A stretch of DNA of 64,000 bases from the NCBI RefSeq assembly GCF_028826105.1, contig NZ_JAQGPL010000001.1, forward strand, positions 4,056,501-4,120,500, read 5' to 3'. This document shows, one piece after another, positions 46,506 through 55,602 of the stretch (position 1 is its first letter; each line of letters begins with the position of its first letter). A program made the position numbers and the translations under genes. Origin of the DNA: Paenibacillus humicola. GTDB lineage: Bacteria; Bacillota; Bacilli; Paenibacillales; Paenibacillaceae. Under the pieces are notes generated by a model. The model saw nothing but the letters and a program-made list of their open reading frames with translations. It was not told the origin of the DNA and did no database searches.

Positions 46506-47030
46506 ATGATCATGGCACAAGAACGTACCGGCGCAGCGACATTGAAAGGCAACCCGCTTACCCTGATCGGACCGGAATTGAAAAAAGGCGACCAGGCGCC
46601 CGATTTCCAGCTGAACAAATCGCTGGTTGATGTCGTCTCGCTGAAGGATTTCGCCGGCAAAGTAAAGCTCGTCAGCGTCGTTCCTTCGATCGATACGGGC
46701 GTATGCGACGCGCAAACCCGCCGCTTTAACGAAGAAGCCGGCAAGCTCGGCGATAACGTCGTCGTCCTGACGGTCAGCGTCGACCTTCCGTTCGCGCAGG
46801 CCCGCTGGTGCGGCGCCGCCGGCGTCGACAAGGTCGTCATGCTGTCCGACTACCGCAACAACGATTTCGGACAAGCTTATGGCGTTCTGATCAAGGATCT
46901 TGCGCTCGACTTCCGCGCCATCTTCGTCATCGACGAGAAGGATACGATCCAATACGTCGAATATTTGGGCGAAATGACCGAGCATCCGAATTACGAAGCT
47001 GCGCTCAACGCGGTGAAAGCGCTCGTCTAA
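46506..47030 (+). CDS. tpx: thiol peroxidase
   Basis: Cytoplasmic atypical 2-Cys peroxiredoxin of 174 residues that reduces peroxides with thioredoxin. The peroxidatic Cys67 lies in [11 protein letters not shown] and the resolving Cys102 in [15 protein letters not shown] precedes two possible ATGs (46506, spacing 4; 46512, spacing 10). Monocistronic with its own terminator. Confidence 0.96.
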   Translation: MIMAQERTGAATLKGNPLTLIGPELKKGDQAPDFQLNKSLVDVVSLKDFAGKVKLVSVVPSIDTGVCDAQTRRFNEEAGKLGDNVVVLTVSVDLPFAQARWCGAAGVDKVVMLSDYRNNDFGQAYGVLIKDLALDFRAIFVIDEKDTIQYVEYLGEMTEHPNYEAALNAVKALV

Positions 47031-47080
47031 GCTTTCCATCGCTTACGAGCCTAATCAGGCGCCGACCGCCTGCAAAAACG

Positions 47081-47118
47081 ACAAAAGCGAGCGAAGGGCT
47101 GTCCTTCCTCGCTTTTGT
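47081..47118. terminator. bidirectional terminator between tpx and the DUF gene
   Basis: Stem ACAAAAGCGAG/CTCGCTTTTGT with an inner AAGG/CCTT pair; A-rich left, T-rich right. Confidence 0.88.
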
Positions 47119-47121
47119 TTG

Positions 47122-47517
47122 TCAGGGGCCGGTCGTTTTGTACGCGGCCAGCCTTTTATCGAGCGTCCGGTAAAGGTCAAGAATGACTCTGTAGTTGGAG
47201 CCGAGATCGCCCAGCGATCCGCGTGATGCCGAATAAATATCGACCGCCGACGTAACCGGGTTGACGCTGATGACGGAAACGGTGATATCCATCGTGCGGC
47301 CGGTCATCGTCCTTTTCTCCAGAACGATCTCTCCAACCGATTCGACCTCGTGCAGCAGCCTGTAGCCCTGCATTTTCTTCAATGTGGAGACGACCTCTTC
47401 CCATGCCCTATCCTTGGAAAGCTTGTAAAAATGGGATTTGAGCAGCGGATCTTTCGCACGATCGCCAGTCGCTTCGTGACTGCGCAGCAACCCGATCAGG
47501 GTTCGCTTCAACGACAA
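47122..47517 (-). CDS. small conserved protein, DUF1499-like
   Basis: Cytoplasmic protein of about 131 residues. The C-terminal half (ITVSVISVNPVTSAVDIYSA and GDLGSNYRVILDLYRTLD) resembles DUF1499 proteins; function unknown. I chose TTG 47517 because GGGGGAG lies 7 nt upstream; earlier in-frame codons run through its own promoter. A separate promoter (47539-47567) sits between it and the terminator of the RNA gene upstream. Confidence 0.72.
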   Translation of the reverse strand: MSLKRTLIGLLRSHEATGDRAKDPLLKSHFYKLSKDRAWEEVVSTLKKMQGYRLLHEVESVGEIVLEKRTMTGRTMDITVSVISVNPVTSAVDIYSASRGSLGDLGSNYRVILDLYRTLDKRLAAYKTTGP

Positions 47518-47538
47518 AGATGATCTCCCCCTCACGTC

Positions 47539-47567
47539 TGTATACACTAAATACCATGATAGCACAA
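47539..47567 (-). promoter_or_regulatory. putative promoter of the DUF1499-like gene
   Basis: Minus strand TTGTGC, 17 bp, TATACA. It lies downstream of the RNA terminator at 47578-47601, making the gene independent of the RNA. Confidence 0.45.
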
Positions 47568-47577
47568 TTCCGGGCAC

Positions 47578-47601
47578 AAAAAAAAGGGGTTGCCCCCTTT
47601 T
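47578..47601 (-). terminator. terminator of the 6S-like RNA
   Basis: Stem AAAAGGGG/CCCCTTTT closing a GCAA loop, ending in a run of eight T on the minus strand. Confidence 0.88.
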
Positions 47602-47795
47602 CCCTTGCGATAAGTAACCCGCCTATGCCGTCCGGCCTACTTGTTTCTGAACCCGCTCTCGCAGGTGGGTGACCGCAGAAACGGTTTTGAGATCCCCTTT
47701 TGAGGGCGTGTCAGCCGCGTTTCAATCTTGGTCTCCCTAGAAACAGCCATTGGTTCAAAACAACGTCTAGACCGTAACGAACATCGCAGGATGTG
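47580..47795 (-). ncRNA. 6S-like RNA (RNA polymerase regulator), by structure
   Basis: No protein frame is present between the YesL-like and DUF1499-like genes, but a 190-215 nt transcript is bounded by a good promoter (47801-47829) and terminator. Its sequence folds as a single rod. The closing stem is CCTGCGAT (47783-47790) with 47603-47611. A second helix pairs 47752-47763 with 47641-47653. Then comes an asymmetric bubble with a small CTGC-GAGA-GCGG hairpin on one side, and outer helices pair 47730-47737 with 47667-47674 and 47718-47723 with 47678-47683. Length, closing stem, central bubble and long apical arm are those of 6S RNA, which binds the SigA polymerase. The fold was drawn by hand; a riboswitch or another small RNA remains possible. 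Confidence 0.62.
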
Positions 47796-47800
47796 TAATT

Positions 47801-47829
47801 ATTATAGACCGAAATAAAGAAAAAGTAAA
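47801..47829 (-). promoter_or_regulatory. SigA promoter of the 6S-like RNA
   Basis: Minus strand TTTACT, 17 bp, perfect TATAAT. Predicted start near 47794, a few bases before the closing stem. Confidence 0.75.
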
Positions 47830-47842
47830 CGCGGCGCGAAAA

Positions 47843-48646
47843 TTATTTATTGGTACCGCTGCGCTGACCTTCCTTGGACGCCCCTACCACTTCGCCTTCG
47901 AGCAGCGCCTGATCGGCCGCGTCGGTCTCTTCCTCCTGCGCCGCCTTCTCCATTTGCTGCTGGAGCTTCGTATAAATGCCGTAGAAATTCCAAAATGCGA
48001 TTACGGCCACGATGCTTCCGGTGAAGAACGGCACGAGGAACATCAGCTTCGCCGAGCTGAAGCTGATATAAACGACAATCCCGCACATGACGGCAGTCGA
48101 CACCGAGCGGATCGGCCGGCCGATCGTAATGAGCACGGCGTTTTTGAGCAGCTGGAAGGTCTTCATATGGTAATGAACGACCATCGAGAAGAAGTTGAAC
48201 AGGGATACGGCAAGCAGCGCCATGATTGCAATAAACAGGTACGAGAAGATTTGCAGCGAATGCAGCTGCTTCAAATACACCTGGAAATCGACGATCAGCA
48301 CCGCAAACACGATGACGTACAGAATGCCGCCGACCATGCTCTGCACGTAGCTGTCCTTGTAATTCCGGAAAAACGTGCGCAGCAGCGGGGCATCGACCTC
48401 GCCCATGACCCATTTGCGCGCGACCGCAAACATGGCCGCCGTCGCAGGAAACAGCGTAAACGGGGCGACGATGCTGGAAAGGATGAAGCTGCTTAATATT
48501 TCATCGGCCGTTTTGGCGAACAGGACCGGAAATATTAACAAAATATAAGGAATCGAGCATAAAATCCATAGAACGTTCGTGACCGACAGCCGCATAATCC
48601 ATTCGGATATTTTATACAGCCCGCCCATTAACCCTCGCATTTCCAT
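47843..48646 (-). CDS. YesL-like DUF624 membrane protein
   Basis: Integral membrane protein of 267 residues with about five membrane segments and a charged C-terminal tail of about 45 residues. The overall pattern matches DUF624/YesL proteins, often found near YesMN sugar systems. AGGAGG lies 11 nt before the ATG. Function unknown. The 48647-48839 stretch upstream shows no gene. Confidence 0.88.
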   Translation of the reverse strand: MEMRGLMGGLYKISEWIMRLSVTNVLWILCSIPYILLIFPVLFAKTADEILSSFILSSIVAPFTLFPATAAMFAVARKWVMGEVDAPLLRTFFRNYKDSYVQSMVGGILYVIVFAVLIVDFQVYLKQLHSLQIFSYLFIAIMALLAVSLFNFFSMVVHYHMKTFQLLKNAVLITIGRPIRSVSTAVMCGIVVYISFSSAKLMFLVPFFTGSIVAVIAFWNFYGIYTKLQQQMEKAAQEEETDAADQALLEGEVVGASKEGQRSGTNK

Positions 48647-48839
48647 GTTCTGCTTGTCCTCCTGACGTTATTTGCGGTCTGCTCAGCAAGAAGAGCGCAA
48701 GCGATTTCATTTAGTTCTACTATAATATAATCCGACGGTCAACGCCAACGCCCATTTTCAAATTCCGACGGACCAAATTAATCGGCTGACACTGTCTTTG
48801 GCGGCGGAACACGTTTAAGCGGAGAGCTTGCAGTCGAAT

Positions 48840-48892
48840 AAAAAAACCGGATTATCCGGCCGGATGTCTCGATTCCGGCGGATAACCCGGTC
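48840..48892 (-). terminator. terminator after cshA
   Basis: Stem of CCGG, TTATCCG and CGG blocks with complements, followed on the minus strand by seven T. Confidence 0.88.
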
Positions 48893-48900
48893 CATGCAGC

Positions 48901-50487
48901 TTACTGGTTGATGAAATCGTCGGACGAACGGGAACGGCGCGGCTCGCCGCTGCGGCCCTTGCCGTTATAGTCGCGATCGCGGTCGCGGCTATACCCGCCT
49001 CCGCCTCCGCTTCCGCTTCCGCGGTTGTATCCGCCGCGGTCGCCCCGGCCGTCACGGCTGTCGCCGCGGCCGCGGTAACCGCCGCCGCCGCTGCGGCTGC
49101 CGCCTCCGAACGGTCCGCCGGAGAAGCGGCGCCCGCTGGAACGGATATCCGGCTTGCGTTTTTTGGCGCGGATCGGATCCTCCGGCGTCAGCTCGATACT
49201 GACGTCTTTCTTCTCGCCCGTCATCAGCTTGATCGCCGATGCCAGAAGATTGACCGAATCGTACTGCTCCAGCAGCTGGATCGCGATCCCCTTGTATTCG
49301 TTGATGGTTTCGTCCTGCACATATTCGAGAATGCGCTCGGCCGTAAGACGCTGCTTCCCTTCGATCGCCTCGGCGATGCTCGGCAGCGGCTTCTTCGGAA
49401 TACGATGGCGCGTCACTTTCTCGATAAAATGAAGGTGGTCGATTTCACGCGGGGTAACGAACGACCAGGCCGTTCCTTCCTTGCCTGCACGGCCTGTCCG
49501 TCCGATCCGGTGAACATAGCTCTCCGGATCCTGCGGCAGGTCGAAGTTGATCACGTGCGTGACGCCCGATACGTCAAGCCCGCGCGCGGCGACGTCCGTC
49601 GCAACCAGCACGTCGATGCTGCCGTCGCGGAATTTGCGCATGACCGCGTCGCGCTGGTTTTGCGACAGGTCGCCGTGCAGGCCGTCGGCGGAATAGCCGC
49701 GCTTCTGCAGCGCCTCGCTCAGCTCGTCGACACGGCGTTTCGTGCGGCCGAAAATGATGGCCAGCTCCGGCGATTCCATGTCGAGCAGGCGGCTGAGCGC
49801 TTCGAATTTCTGGCGTTCGTGCACCTCGATATACGCCTGATCGATCAGCGGGGCGCTGACCTGCTTCGGAATGACTGAGACGTGCTCCGGATTTTTCAGG
49901 AACTGCTGCGCCAGCCTCTGGATGTTCGGCGGCATCGTGGCCGAGAACAGCATCGTTTGTCGCTCATCCGGTACGAGCGACAGGATGCTCGTAATATCCT
50001 CCATAAAGCCCATATCCAGCATTTCGTCCGCTTCGTCGAGCACGACCGTCTGCACGTCGTCGAGCTTGATCGTCTTGCGGTTGATATGGTCGAGCAGACG
50101 CCCCGGCGTGCCGATGATAATTTGCGGCCGCTTCTTCAGCGCGCGAATCTGCCGGCCGATTTCCTGTCCGCCGTAAATCGGCAGCGAACGAATGCCTTTA
50201 TAACGGCTCAGCTTGCCGATTTCTTCGGAAACCTGTATTGCAAGCTCCCGGGTCGGCGTCATGATCAAGGCGATGATACGGTCCTCGGTAACCGGGATTT
50301 TGTTGATGAGCGGGATCCCGAAAGCCGCTGTTTTGCCCGTTCCCGTCTGGGCTTGACCGATCAGATCGCTTCCGGTAAGCGCAATTGGAATGGACTTCGA
50401 TTGGATCGGGGTCGATTCTTCGAACCCGAGCTCCGTGATGGCCTGCAGCACTTTGGGCTCCAAGCCGAATTCAGCAAATGTTTTCAA
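48901..50487 (-). CDS. cshA: DEAD-box RNA helicase CshA
   Basis: ATP-dependent RNA helicase of 528 residues, used in ribosome assembly, RNA decay and cold adaptation. Motifs in order: Q motif TPIQSKSIP, Walker [33 protein letters not shown] and [10 protein letters not shown]. The C-terminal 90 residues are rich in Gly, Arg and Ser (RGG-like), an RNA-binding tail. The start is TTG at 50487, 11 nt after AAGGAG, so expression may be tuned. Divergent from the YitT gene. Confidence 0.95.
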   Translation of the reverse strand: MKTFAEFGLEPKVLQAITELGFEESTPIQSKSIPIALTGSDLIGQAQTGTGKTAAFGIPLINKIPVTEDRIIALIMTPTRELAIQVSEEIGKLSRYKGIRSLPIYGGQEIGRQIRALKKRPQIIIGTPGRLLDHINRKTIKLDDVQTVVLDEADEMLDMGFMEDITSILSLVPDERQTMLFSATMPPNIQRLAQQFLKNPEHVSVIPKQVSAPLIDQAYIEVHERQKFEALSRLLDMESPELAIIFGRTKRRVDELSEALQKRGYSADGLHGDLSQNQRDAVMRKFRDGSIDVLVATDVAARGLDVSGVTHVINFDLPQDPESYVHRIGRTGRAGKEGTAWSFVTPREIDHLHFIEKVTRHRIPKKPLPSIAEAIEGKQRLTAERILEYVQDETINEYKGIAIQLLEQYDSVNLLASAIKLMTGEKKDVSIELTPEDPIRAKKRKPDIRSSGRRFSGGPFGGGSRSGGGGYRGRGDSRDGRGDRGGYNRGSGSGGGGGYSRDRDRDYNGKGRSGEPRRSRSSDDFINQ

Positions 50488-50535
50488 ACTTTCTCATACT
50501 CCTTCTATCTGCATCCTACAGAAAATATACAGTTT

Positions 50536-50544
50536 ATTATAGCA
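50536..50544 (-). promoter_or_regulatory. extended -10 promoter of cshA
   Basis: Minus strand TGCTATAAT, a perfect TATAAT with the TGn extension, 49 nt upstream of the TTG start. The -35 is weak. Confidence 0.6.
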
Positions 50545-50665
50545 CAGTACATTCGGCGAATACCAGCAACGGGTAAACAGGCATACTAAATCTTACAATT
50601 TCCGGGGCCCAGCGCCGCTCCAACCGGTATTCGGCGCGACGTCCCTCTCTGGAGGCCGGACCTGA

Positions 50666-51490
50666 ATGAAAACGGCTCGAACCGCCGCCGTCCTGCTGGC
50701 AAGCTCGCTGCTCGTCGCGTTCGGATTCAATCAGCTGCTCATTCCCCACCGCTTGATCAGCGGCGGCGTTTCCGGGATCACGATGATCGTCGGCTATGCG
50801 ACGGGGCTGAATATCGGCTTTCTGTATTTGCTCCTCAATTTGCCGATTCTGATATGGGGCTGGCGCGTTCTCGGACGGCGCTTCATCGTATGGAGCGTCT
50901 TTGTCGTGCTGGCGACAACGGCCGCCATGCAGCTTATCCCCGAACGGCCGGCGGTCGGCGATTTGATGATCGCCTCCGTGTTCGGCGGCGTCGCCGTCGG
51001 CCTCGGCACCGGGCTGTCGCTGCGGGCGGGGGCGTCGACCGGAGGCTTCGATATCGTCGCCTCCATCGTATCGCGCAGCCGCAATCTGCCCGTCGGCATG
51101 CTTATCTTCGCGCTGAACGGCAGCATTATCGCACTGCTCGGCGTGCAGACGGGCAACTGGGACATCGCGCTGTATTCGCTCGTTTCCATCTATGCGGCCG
51201 GCAAAATCATCGACCTCGTGCACATCAGTCAAATCAAGGTAACCGCCTTTATCATTACAAGCCGTACCGAGGAGCTTCGCTGCGCCCTGCTGCCGCTTCA
51301 GCGCGGCATCACCGTCATCCGGACGCAAGGCGCTTACACCGGCATCGAGCGGGACATGCTGATGACGGTCACGACCCGGTACGAGCTGGCCGAGCTGCGC
51401 CGCATCATCAAAGCGACGGATCCCGCGGCCTTCGTCAACATTGTCGAGACGGCCGGCGTGATGGGCGAATTCCGGCGCCCCGCCGATTGA
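50666..51490 (+). CDS. YitT-family membrane protein
   Basis: Membrane protein of 274 residues. Five membrane segments (about 8-175, with GFNQLLIPHRLISGGVSGI and LRAGASTGGFDIVA typical of the family) precede a cytoplasmic DUF2179 domain of about 90 residues. GGAGG lies before the ATG. Family function unproven; transport roles are suspected. Confidence 0.92.
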   Translation: MKTARTAAVLLASSLLVAFGFNQLLIPHRLISGGVSGITMIVGYATGLNIGFLYLLLNLPILIWGWRVLGRRFIVWSVFVVLATTAAMQLIPERPAVGDLMIASVFGGVAVGLGTGLSLRAGASTGGFDIVASIVSRSRNLPVGMLIFALNGSIIALLGVQTGNWDIALYSLVSIYAAGKIIDLVHISQIKVTAFIITSRTEELRCALLPLQRGITVIRTQGAYTGIERDMLMTVTTRYELAELRRIIKATDPAAFVNIVETAGVMGEFRRPAD

Positions 51491-51649
51491 ACGCCGGACA
51501 GACGGTTTCCAATCCTCGGCATACATGGATTTTAAAGCATGGCTCTAGGTTTTTTCGATGTGCACTGGTATAATAAAGGTATCCCGTGGTTCCCAAGTTT
51601 CATGCCATACTCTTCTGCCCTCCATTTTACGATGAAAGGGTGTTGCTAC

Positions 51650-51844
51650 ATGGATATGGAAACGGTCAAACTGTCGCGGATCGTGGAAAAGCTGGCGCCG
51701 GAGCTGGTACCCTTCCTCACGCAGCGCGAGCTTAATCTGAACATCGTGCTGCGCGACGGACTTGCCCTGCTGGAACCGGAGGACGCGATGGAAATTGTAC
51801 AGCACAGCATTTGCGAGCAGCAGAAGGAAGTGCTTTTGCACTAA
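51650..51844 (+). CDS. small hypothetical protein
   Basis: Acidic, helical protein of 64 residues with no membrane segment or known motif. ATG 51650 follows AAAGGG by about 9 nt, and a strong terminator follows the stop. Longer readings upstream lack a ribosome site. Function unknown. Confidence 0.72.
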   Translation: MDMETVKLSRIVEKLAPELVPFLTQRELNLNIVLRDGLALLEPEDAMEIVQHSICEQQKEVLLH

Positions 51845-51854
51845 TTGCATGAGG

Positions 51855-51883
51855 CGGGAACGCTAGTCGTTCCCGTCTTTTTT
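51855..51883 (+). terminator. terminator after the small hypothetical gene
   Basis: Perfect 8-bp stem CGGGAACG/CGTTCCCG, 5-nt loop, followed by TC and six T. Confidence 0.92.
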
Positions 51884-51979
51884 GTGCCTGGATTTCCGTC
51901 CTCGCGGGCGGCCGGCTCGCAGCCGGCCCTGATCGGCTTGAACAAGCCCCTCCGCGACGCTGCGGATTCCGGAAACGAG

Positions 51980-52037
51980 AAAAAGCGATTCGGAAACGGC
52001 GATTTGAACATTGCCGCCGCGCCCGAAACGCTTTTTT
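51980..52037. terminator. probable bidirectional terminator for the FMN reductase gene
   Basis: AAAAAGCG and TTCGG pair with CCGAA and CGCTTTTT around a 29-nt loop, with A and T runs at the ends. The large loop lowers confidence. Confidence 0.55.
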
Positions 52038-52042
52038 AAGGG

Positions 52043-52576
52043 TTAAGCTCTCAGCCTGCCTATCATGTTCAGAAAATAAGCCACCGTTCTTCCCGCCCGG
52101 AGCCGGACGTCCTGATCCGCGGGCTCCCCGTCCGCGGTAAATTCGCGCTGCGCGCCGCCGATCGATATCCATTCGGAGCAGTTAATGCCGTGTACGTTGC
52201 GGACAATTGTCTGCATATGCTGCAGCGAGCTGACGCCGACCGGGCCGCCGGCCGTACTGACGGACAGCACCGGCTTGCCGTCGAAATGATCGAAGCCGAG
52301 AAAATCAAGCGCATTCTTCAGCGCGCCGGAGACGCTTCCGTGATATTCGGGCGTCCCCAACACGACGCCGTCCGCCGCCAAAACGGTTTGACGCAGCTTC
52401 GTTACGTTGGAGTGAGCCTCAATCTCGTCCGGCGAATACATCGGCAGCGGATCGGTATGCAGATCGAACACTGCCGCTTCGTGCCCTTCGGCGCGCACCA
52501 GGCCGGCAATATAATGAATCAGCTTCGTGCTGCCGGCATCCCTGCGGTTCGACCCGGCAATCAATGCGATTTTCAA
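52043..52576 (-). CDS. NAD(P)H-dependent FMN reductase
   Basis: Flavodoxin-like oxidoreductase of 177 residues (azoreductase/SsuE type). The FMN-phosphate loop is GSNRRDAGST, and the isoalloxazine-contacting stretch is TPEYHGSVSGALKNALDFL. Transcribed alone; TTGACT and TAAATT boxes 17 bp apart lie about 45-75 nt upstream. The substrate may be a quinone, azo compound or chromate. Confidence 0.92.
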   Translation of the reverse strand: MKIALIAGSNRRDAGSTKLIHYIAGLVRAEGHEAAVFDLHTDPLPMYSPDEIEAHSNVTKLRQTVLAADGVVLGTPEYHGSVSGALKNALDFLGFDHFDGKPVLSVSTAGGPVGVSSLQHMQTIVRNVHGINCSEWISIGGAQREFTADGEPADQDVRLRAGRTVAYFLNMIGRLRA

Positions 52577-52674
52577 ATAAGTTCATCTCCTCTTCGATCG
52601 GCTTGCATACTTTACATACAATTTAGTTTATAAAATTATAGAAGTCAAGGACAATTTTCCCTCTGCCGAAATCG

Positions 52675-52712
52675 AAAAAACCGCACCCGTCGTTGTTACG
52701 GGCATGCGGTTC
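52675..52712 (-). terminator. terminator after pfkA and the DUF3906-like gene
   Basis: Stem AACCGCA/TGCGGTT and CCCGT/ACGGG with a 2-nt bulge, followed by six T on the minus strand. Confidence 0.85.
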
Positions 52713-52721
52713 GTCGTAGCG

Positions 52722-52925
52722 TCAGCCTTCGATCACAAACCCGTTTCCGGGCTCGATCCGCTTCTTCTCCACGATAGCTGCGGACCGGATTTCGGGCATC
52801 CGGATAAAATGTCTCGCGACGTGCGATTCGACCGAAGCGAAAGCCTTCTCGTCGCTGTCGGCTGCGATAATGAGATGAATGAGCTTGTCCTCGAGCTGAA
52901 CTTCGATTTTATATAACAGCAGCAT
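52722..52925 (-). CDS. small DUF3906-like protein
   Basis: Cytoplasmic protein of 67 residues. Its pattern (LYKIEVQLEDKLIHLIIAA, then DSDEKAFASVE and a C-terminal VEKKRIEPGNGFVI) resembles the DUF3906 family of Bacilli. AAGGAG lies 7 nt before ATG 52925, and the start is 11 bp after the pfkA stop, so it is the last gene of that run. Function unknown. Confidence 0.8.
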   Translation of the reverse strand: MLLLYKIEVQLEDKLIHLIIAADSDEKAFASVESHVARHFIRMPEIRSAAIVEKKRIEPGNGFVIEG

Positions 52926-52936
52926 TCGCGGGCTCC

Positions 52937-53905
52937 TTACTGCGACAGCCGAAGCGCCAGGTCGTATAAGTCCATGTTGAACGGCTTCTTCGTGTTGACG
53001 ACTTTGTCGATATCGGTCACAACCAGCTCGCCGCGGATAATGCCGCATGCCTTGGCGGAGTCGCCTTCTATCAGCTTGCGTACGGCGAAATCGCCCAGCT
53101 GGCTGGCCAAAATCCGGTCGTTGTGCGTCGGACAGCCGCCCCGCTGAATATGGCCGAGCACCGTGACGCGCGGCTCTATGCCGTTGCGCTCCGTAATGCC
53201 CGAAGCGATCTCGTGGCCGCTGCCCACACCCTCCGCCACGATAATGATACTGTGACGCTTGCCGGACTGAAAATTTTCCTGCATGCGGGAAGCGACCTGA
53301 TCGAGATCGAACGGCACCTCCGGCACGAGGATCGTCTCCGCCCCGCTGGCCAGACCCGCATAGAGCGCGATATCGCCGCAGTGCCGGCCCATCACCTCGA
53401 CGACCGACGACCGCTCGTGCGACGTCATCGTATCGCGCAGCTTGTTAATCGCGTCGACGACGATGCTGACCGCCGTATCGAAGCCGATCGTAAAATCGGT
53501 GAACGGAATATCGTTGTCGATCGTCCCGGGCAGCCCCATCGTGCGGATGCCGAGCTTGCTCAGCTTGTTCGCGCCTTGGTACGAGCCGTCCCCGCCGATG
53601 ACGACGAGGCCGTCGATGCCGTTCGCGCGCAAAATCTCAGCGCCCTTCTGCTGGCCTTCCGGACTTAGAAATTCCTTGCAGCGCGCCGTTTGCAGAATCG
53701 TGCCTCCGCGCTGAATAATATCGCCGACGCTGCGCAAATCCATTTTGCGAAGATCGCCGTTCAGCAGCCCGTGGTAGCCGCGCTGCACTCCGTATACCTC
53801 AAGTCCGTGAAACAGCGCGCTGCGCACGACGGCTCGAACCGCCGCGTTCATCCCCTGCGAGTCGCCGCCGCTTGTGAGCACGGCGATGGATTTCACTTCC
53901 GACAT
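52937..53905 (-). CDS. pfkA: ATP-dependent 6-phosphofructokinase
   Basis: Glycolytic kinase of 322 residues. The ATP loop is TSGGDSQGMNAA (Gln where Pro is usual), VVIGGDGSY has the Gly that marks ATP rather than pyrophosphate use, and GTIDNDI carries the catalytic Asp. Arg motifs TARCKEF and GHIQRGG bind effector or sugar phosphate. ATG 53905 follows GAGGAG by 11 nt, within the end of the upstream ytpB gene region. It is not next to pykA or acc genes as in many Firmicutes. Confidence 0.95.
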   Translation of the reverse strand: MSEVKSIAVLTSGGDSQGMNAAVRAVVRSALFHGLEVYGVQRGYHGLLNGDLRKMDLRSVGDIIQRGGTILQTARCKEFLSPEGQQKGAEILRANGIDGLVVIGGDGSYQGANKLSKLGIRTMGLPGTIDNDIPFTDFTIGFDTAVSIVVDAINKLRDTMTSHERSSVVEVMGRHCGDIALYAGLASGAETILVPEVPFDLDQVASRMQENFQSGKRHSIIIVAEGVGSGHEIASGITERNGIEPRVTVLGHIQRGGCPTHNDRILASQLGDFAVRKLIEGDSAKACGIIRGELVVTDIDKVVNTKKPFNMDLYDLALRLSQ

Positions 53906-53922
53906 CCTACCATCCACTCCTC

Positions 53923-55044
53923 TTATTTCTGTCCATATTTGTCTGTAAAGCCTTCAGGCTCGTTCCGGGATTGCCGCATGCGGATCCAGACGCTGTTTCC
54001 CCAGAAGAACAGCCGGGTCAGCGGACTGCGCTTCATCAGCCGCCTGGACACGGTCCGGACGTCGTCCTGCTGCCGCACCTTCGGGTCGGACAAATAAAGC
54101 GCAAGCAGCCCTTCGATGATCATCCGGTGGAAGCGCCGCGCGGGCAGCGCATGCACGTCCCGGCGGGCGTATCCGGCAATATCGCCGATCCGCTCCGCGA
54201 CCTTCCTCCGGTCCTCGTAATAATGGCAAAAATTCAAATCGCCGCCGAGCCGGTCCTCCTCCTGATCGATCAGGTAGTCCAGCAATATGTGCAGGCTGCA
54301 TACGTGCGGGAAATACGCCCGCTTGATCGCGAGCGCATCCTCCGGCTCAAGCCCTTCTTCCGTCGCCGCAAGGAACAGCATAAACATGCCGAGCGTCGAG
54401 CCCGTCGCGGCGGCAAATTCGTTCCAGCGCAGATGCGGCACCTGATGCCGGTGCTTCTCCCACCATGCCAGCAGCGCCGGTTCGCGCCGATCCTTGACGA
54501 TATGCTTGTAAACCTGCAGATCGCCGTATAGTCCGACCAGCTCGGCCACATGCGGCTGGACGACGGCATAGGAAGGAAGCTTCGCCGCGCACGCTTGACA
54601 CGTCCGGACAAGCTCGTGCAAATAACCGCCGTCGTCCCGCTCGTTTCGAAGCGCGTAATAGTCCCGAAGCGGCGCGTGCGGGTCGACGGCATCGAGCATC
54701 GACTGGTGAAGAAGACGGAAATCCCCTTCGTCGAGCGACGTACTTCGGTCACAGAGGTTGTCCAGGTAGTCGCTGATCGTCTGAAGGGCGACGATGAGCG
54801 GGATAAGAACATGCCGCTGGCGCAAATTCGCGGCCGCGTACACGCCTCCGCCCTGGCAGTGGAACTCCTTGCTCGTCATGCTGGCGATCGCCTGCTTCCG
54901 CAGCTCGTCGTCCGGGATCCGCTCCGCAATACGCCGAAGCCGCCCAAGCTCATCCTTAACGCCGGGTAAAACGTATTTATACACCCTGTACATCAACCGT
55001 ACGGGTGTTTTCGGCGCATGTCGTATGCGCGAGGACAATCTCAT
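53923..55044 (-). CDS. ytpB: tetraprenyl-beta-curcumene synthase (YtpB family)
   Basis: Terpene cyclase of 373 residues of the DUF2600/YtpB family, which cyclises a C35 prenyl diphosphate to tetraprenyl-beta-curcumene, the precursor of sesquarterpenes of spore formers. Asp-rich motifs are DYLDNLCDRS and LLDYLIDQEEDRLGGD. AAGGAGG lies 7 nt before the ATG. It is followed by pfkA with only 17 bp between. No dedicated prenyltransferase is in the window. Confidence 0.9.
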   Translation of the reverse strand: MRLSSRIRHAPKTPVRLMYRVYKYVLPGVKDELGRLRRIAERIPDDELRKQAIASMTSKEFHCQGGGVYAAANLRQRHVLIPLIVALQTISDYLDNLCDRSTSLDEGDFRLLHQSMLDAVDPHAPLRDYYALRNERDDGGYLHELVRTCQACAAKLPSYAVVQPHVAELVGLYGDLQVYKHIVKDRREPALLAWWEKHRHQVPHLRWNEFAAATGSTLGMFMLFLAATEEGLEPEDALAIKRAYFPHVCSLHILLDYLIDQEEDRLGGDLNFCHYYEDRRKVAERIGDIAGYARRDVHALPARRFHRMIIEGLLALYLSDPKVRQQDDVRTVSRRLMKRSPLTRLFFWGNSVWIRMRQSRNEPEGFTDKYGQK

Positions 55045-55068
55045 TAAGGCGCCTCCTTGACAGATCCG

Positions 55069-55383
55069 TTAGGAATGGCGCCGCGGTTCAATCTCTTGAT
55101 TGATGCGGTACCAAATATGCAAATCGTTGATCCGGCTCGCCAGATCGGCAATGTCCGAATTGAGCGCGCAGCTGGTTTCGAAATCTTCTTCATCGAATAA
55201 TTCCGCCTGCTTCTCGTTGATCAGCCGCTCGAACGCAAAGACGCGATCGGGAATTGCGCCGCGGATCTCTTCCCACCTTACAAGAATGGCTTCCCGCTCG
55301 CGGGCAGTATAGGTTTCCCATTCACGCTCAAAGAAGGGGAGTTCGATGCCGAGTCTCTCATTCCAGATGAAAAAACGTTCCAC
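55069..55383 (-). CDS. conserved hypothetical protein, 104 residues
   Basis: Soluble helical protein, strongly acidic, with no known motif. GTG 55383 lies 9 nt after GGAGG and fixes the start; longer readings enter the promoter of the divergent MFS gene. It is 24 bp upstream of ytpB, so it heads the ytpB-pfkA run. Function unknown. Confidence 0.75.
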   Translation of the reverse strand: MERFFIWNERLGIELPFFEREWETYTAREREAILVRWEEIRGAIPDRVFAFERLINEKQAELFDEEDFETSCALNSDIADLASRINDLHIWYRINQEIEPRRHS

Positions 55384-55602
55384 TATATAAAACCTCCAAC
55401 CATTAATGTACCATTTCGGCCTCCAATAATCCAGCGCGAATCCGCATGCCGCTGGGCGCTCCGGGCGGACCCGGCAGCTTTTTTTCCCCGCTGCCCCGTT
55501 CTTGTTCCCCTTTTCACTTTCGAGGCGTGCTATACTGATGTACAGCTTGTTCAAATCCGGTCCGCCAGGCCGGTCCAGACATCGATTTGGAGTGACTTGA
55601 TC

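Noticed and set aside
47580..47795. Riboswitch or T-box leader for the DUF1499-like gene
   Set aside because: No T-box or known riboswitch motif seen, the fold is a single rod, and the gene has its own promoter after the terminator. Not fully excluded.
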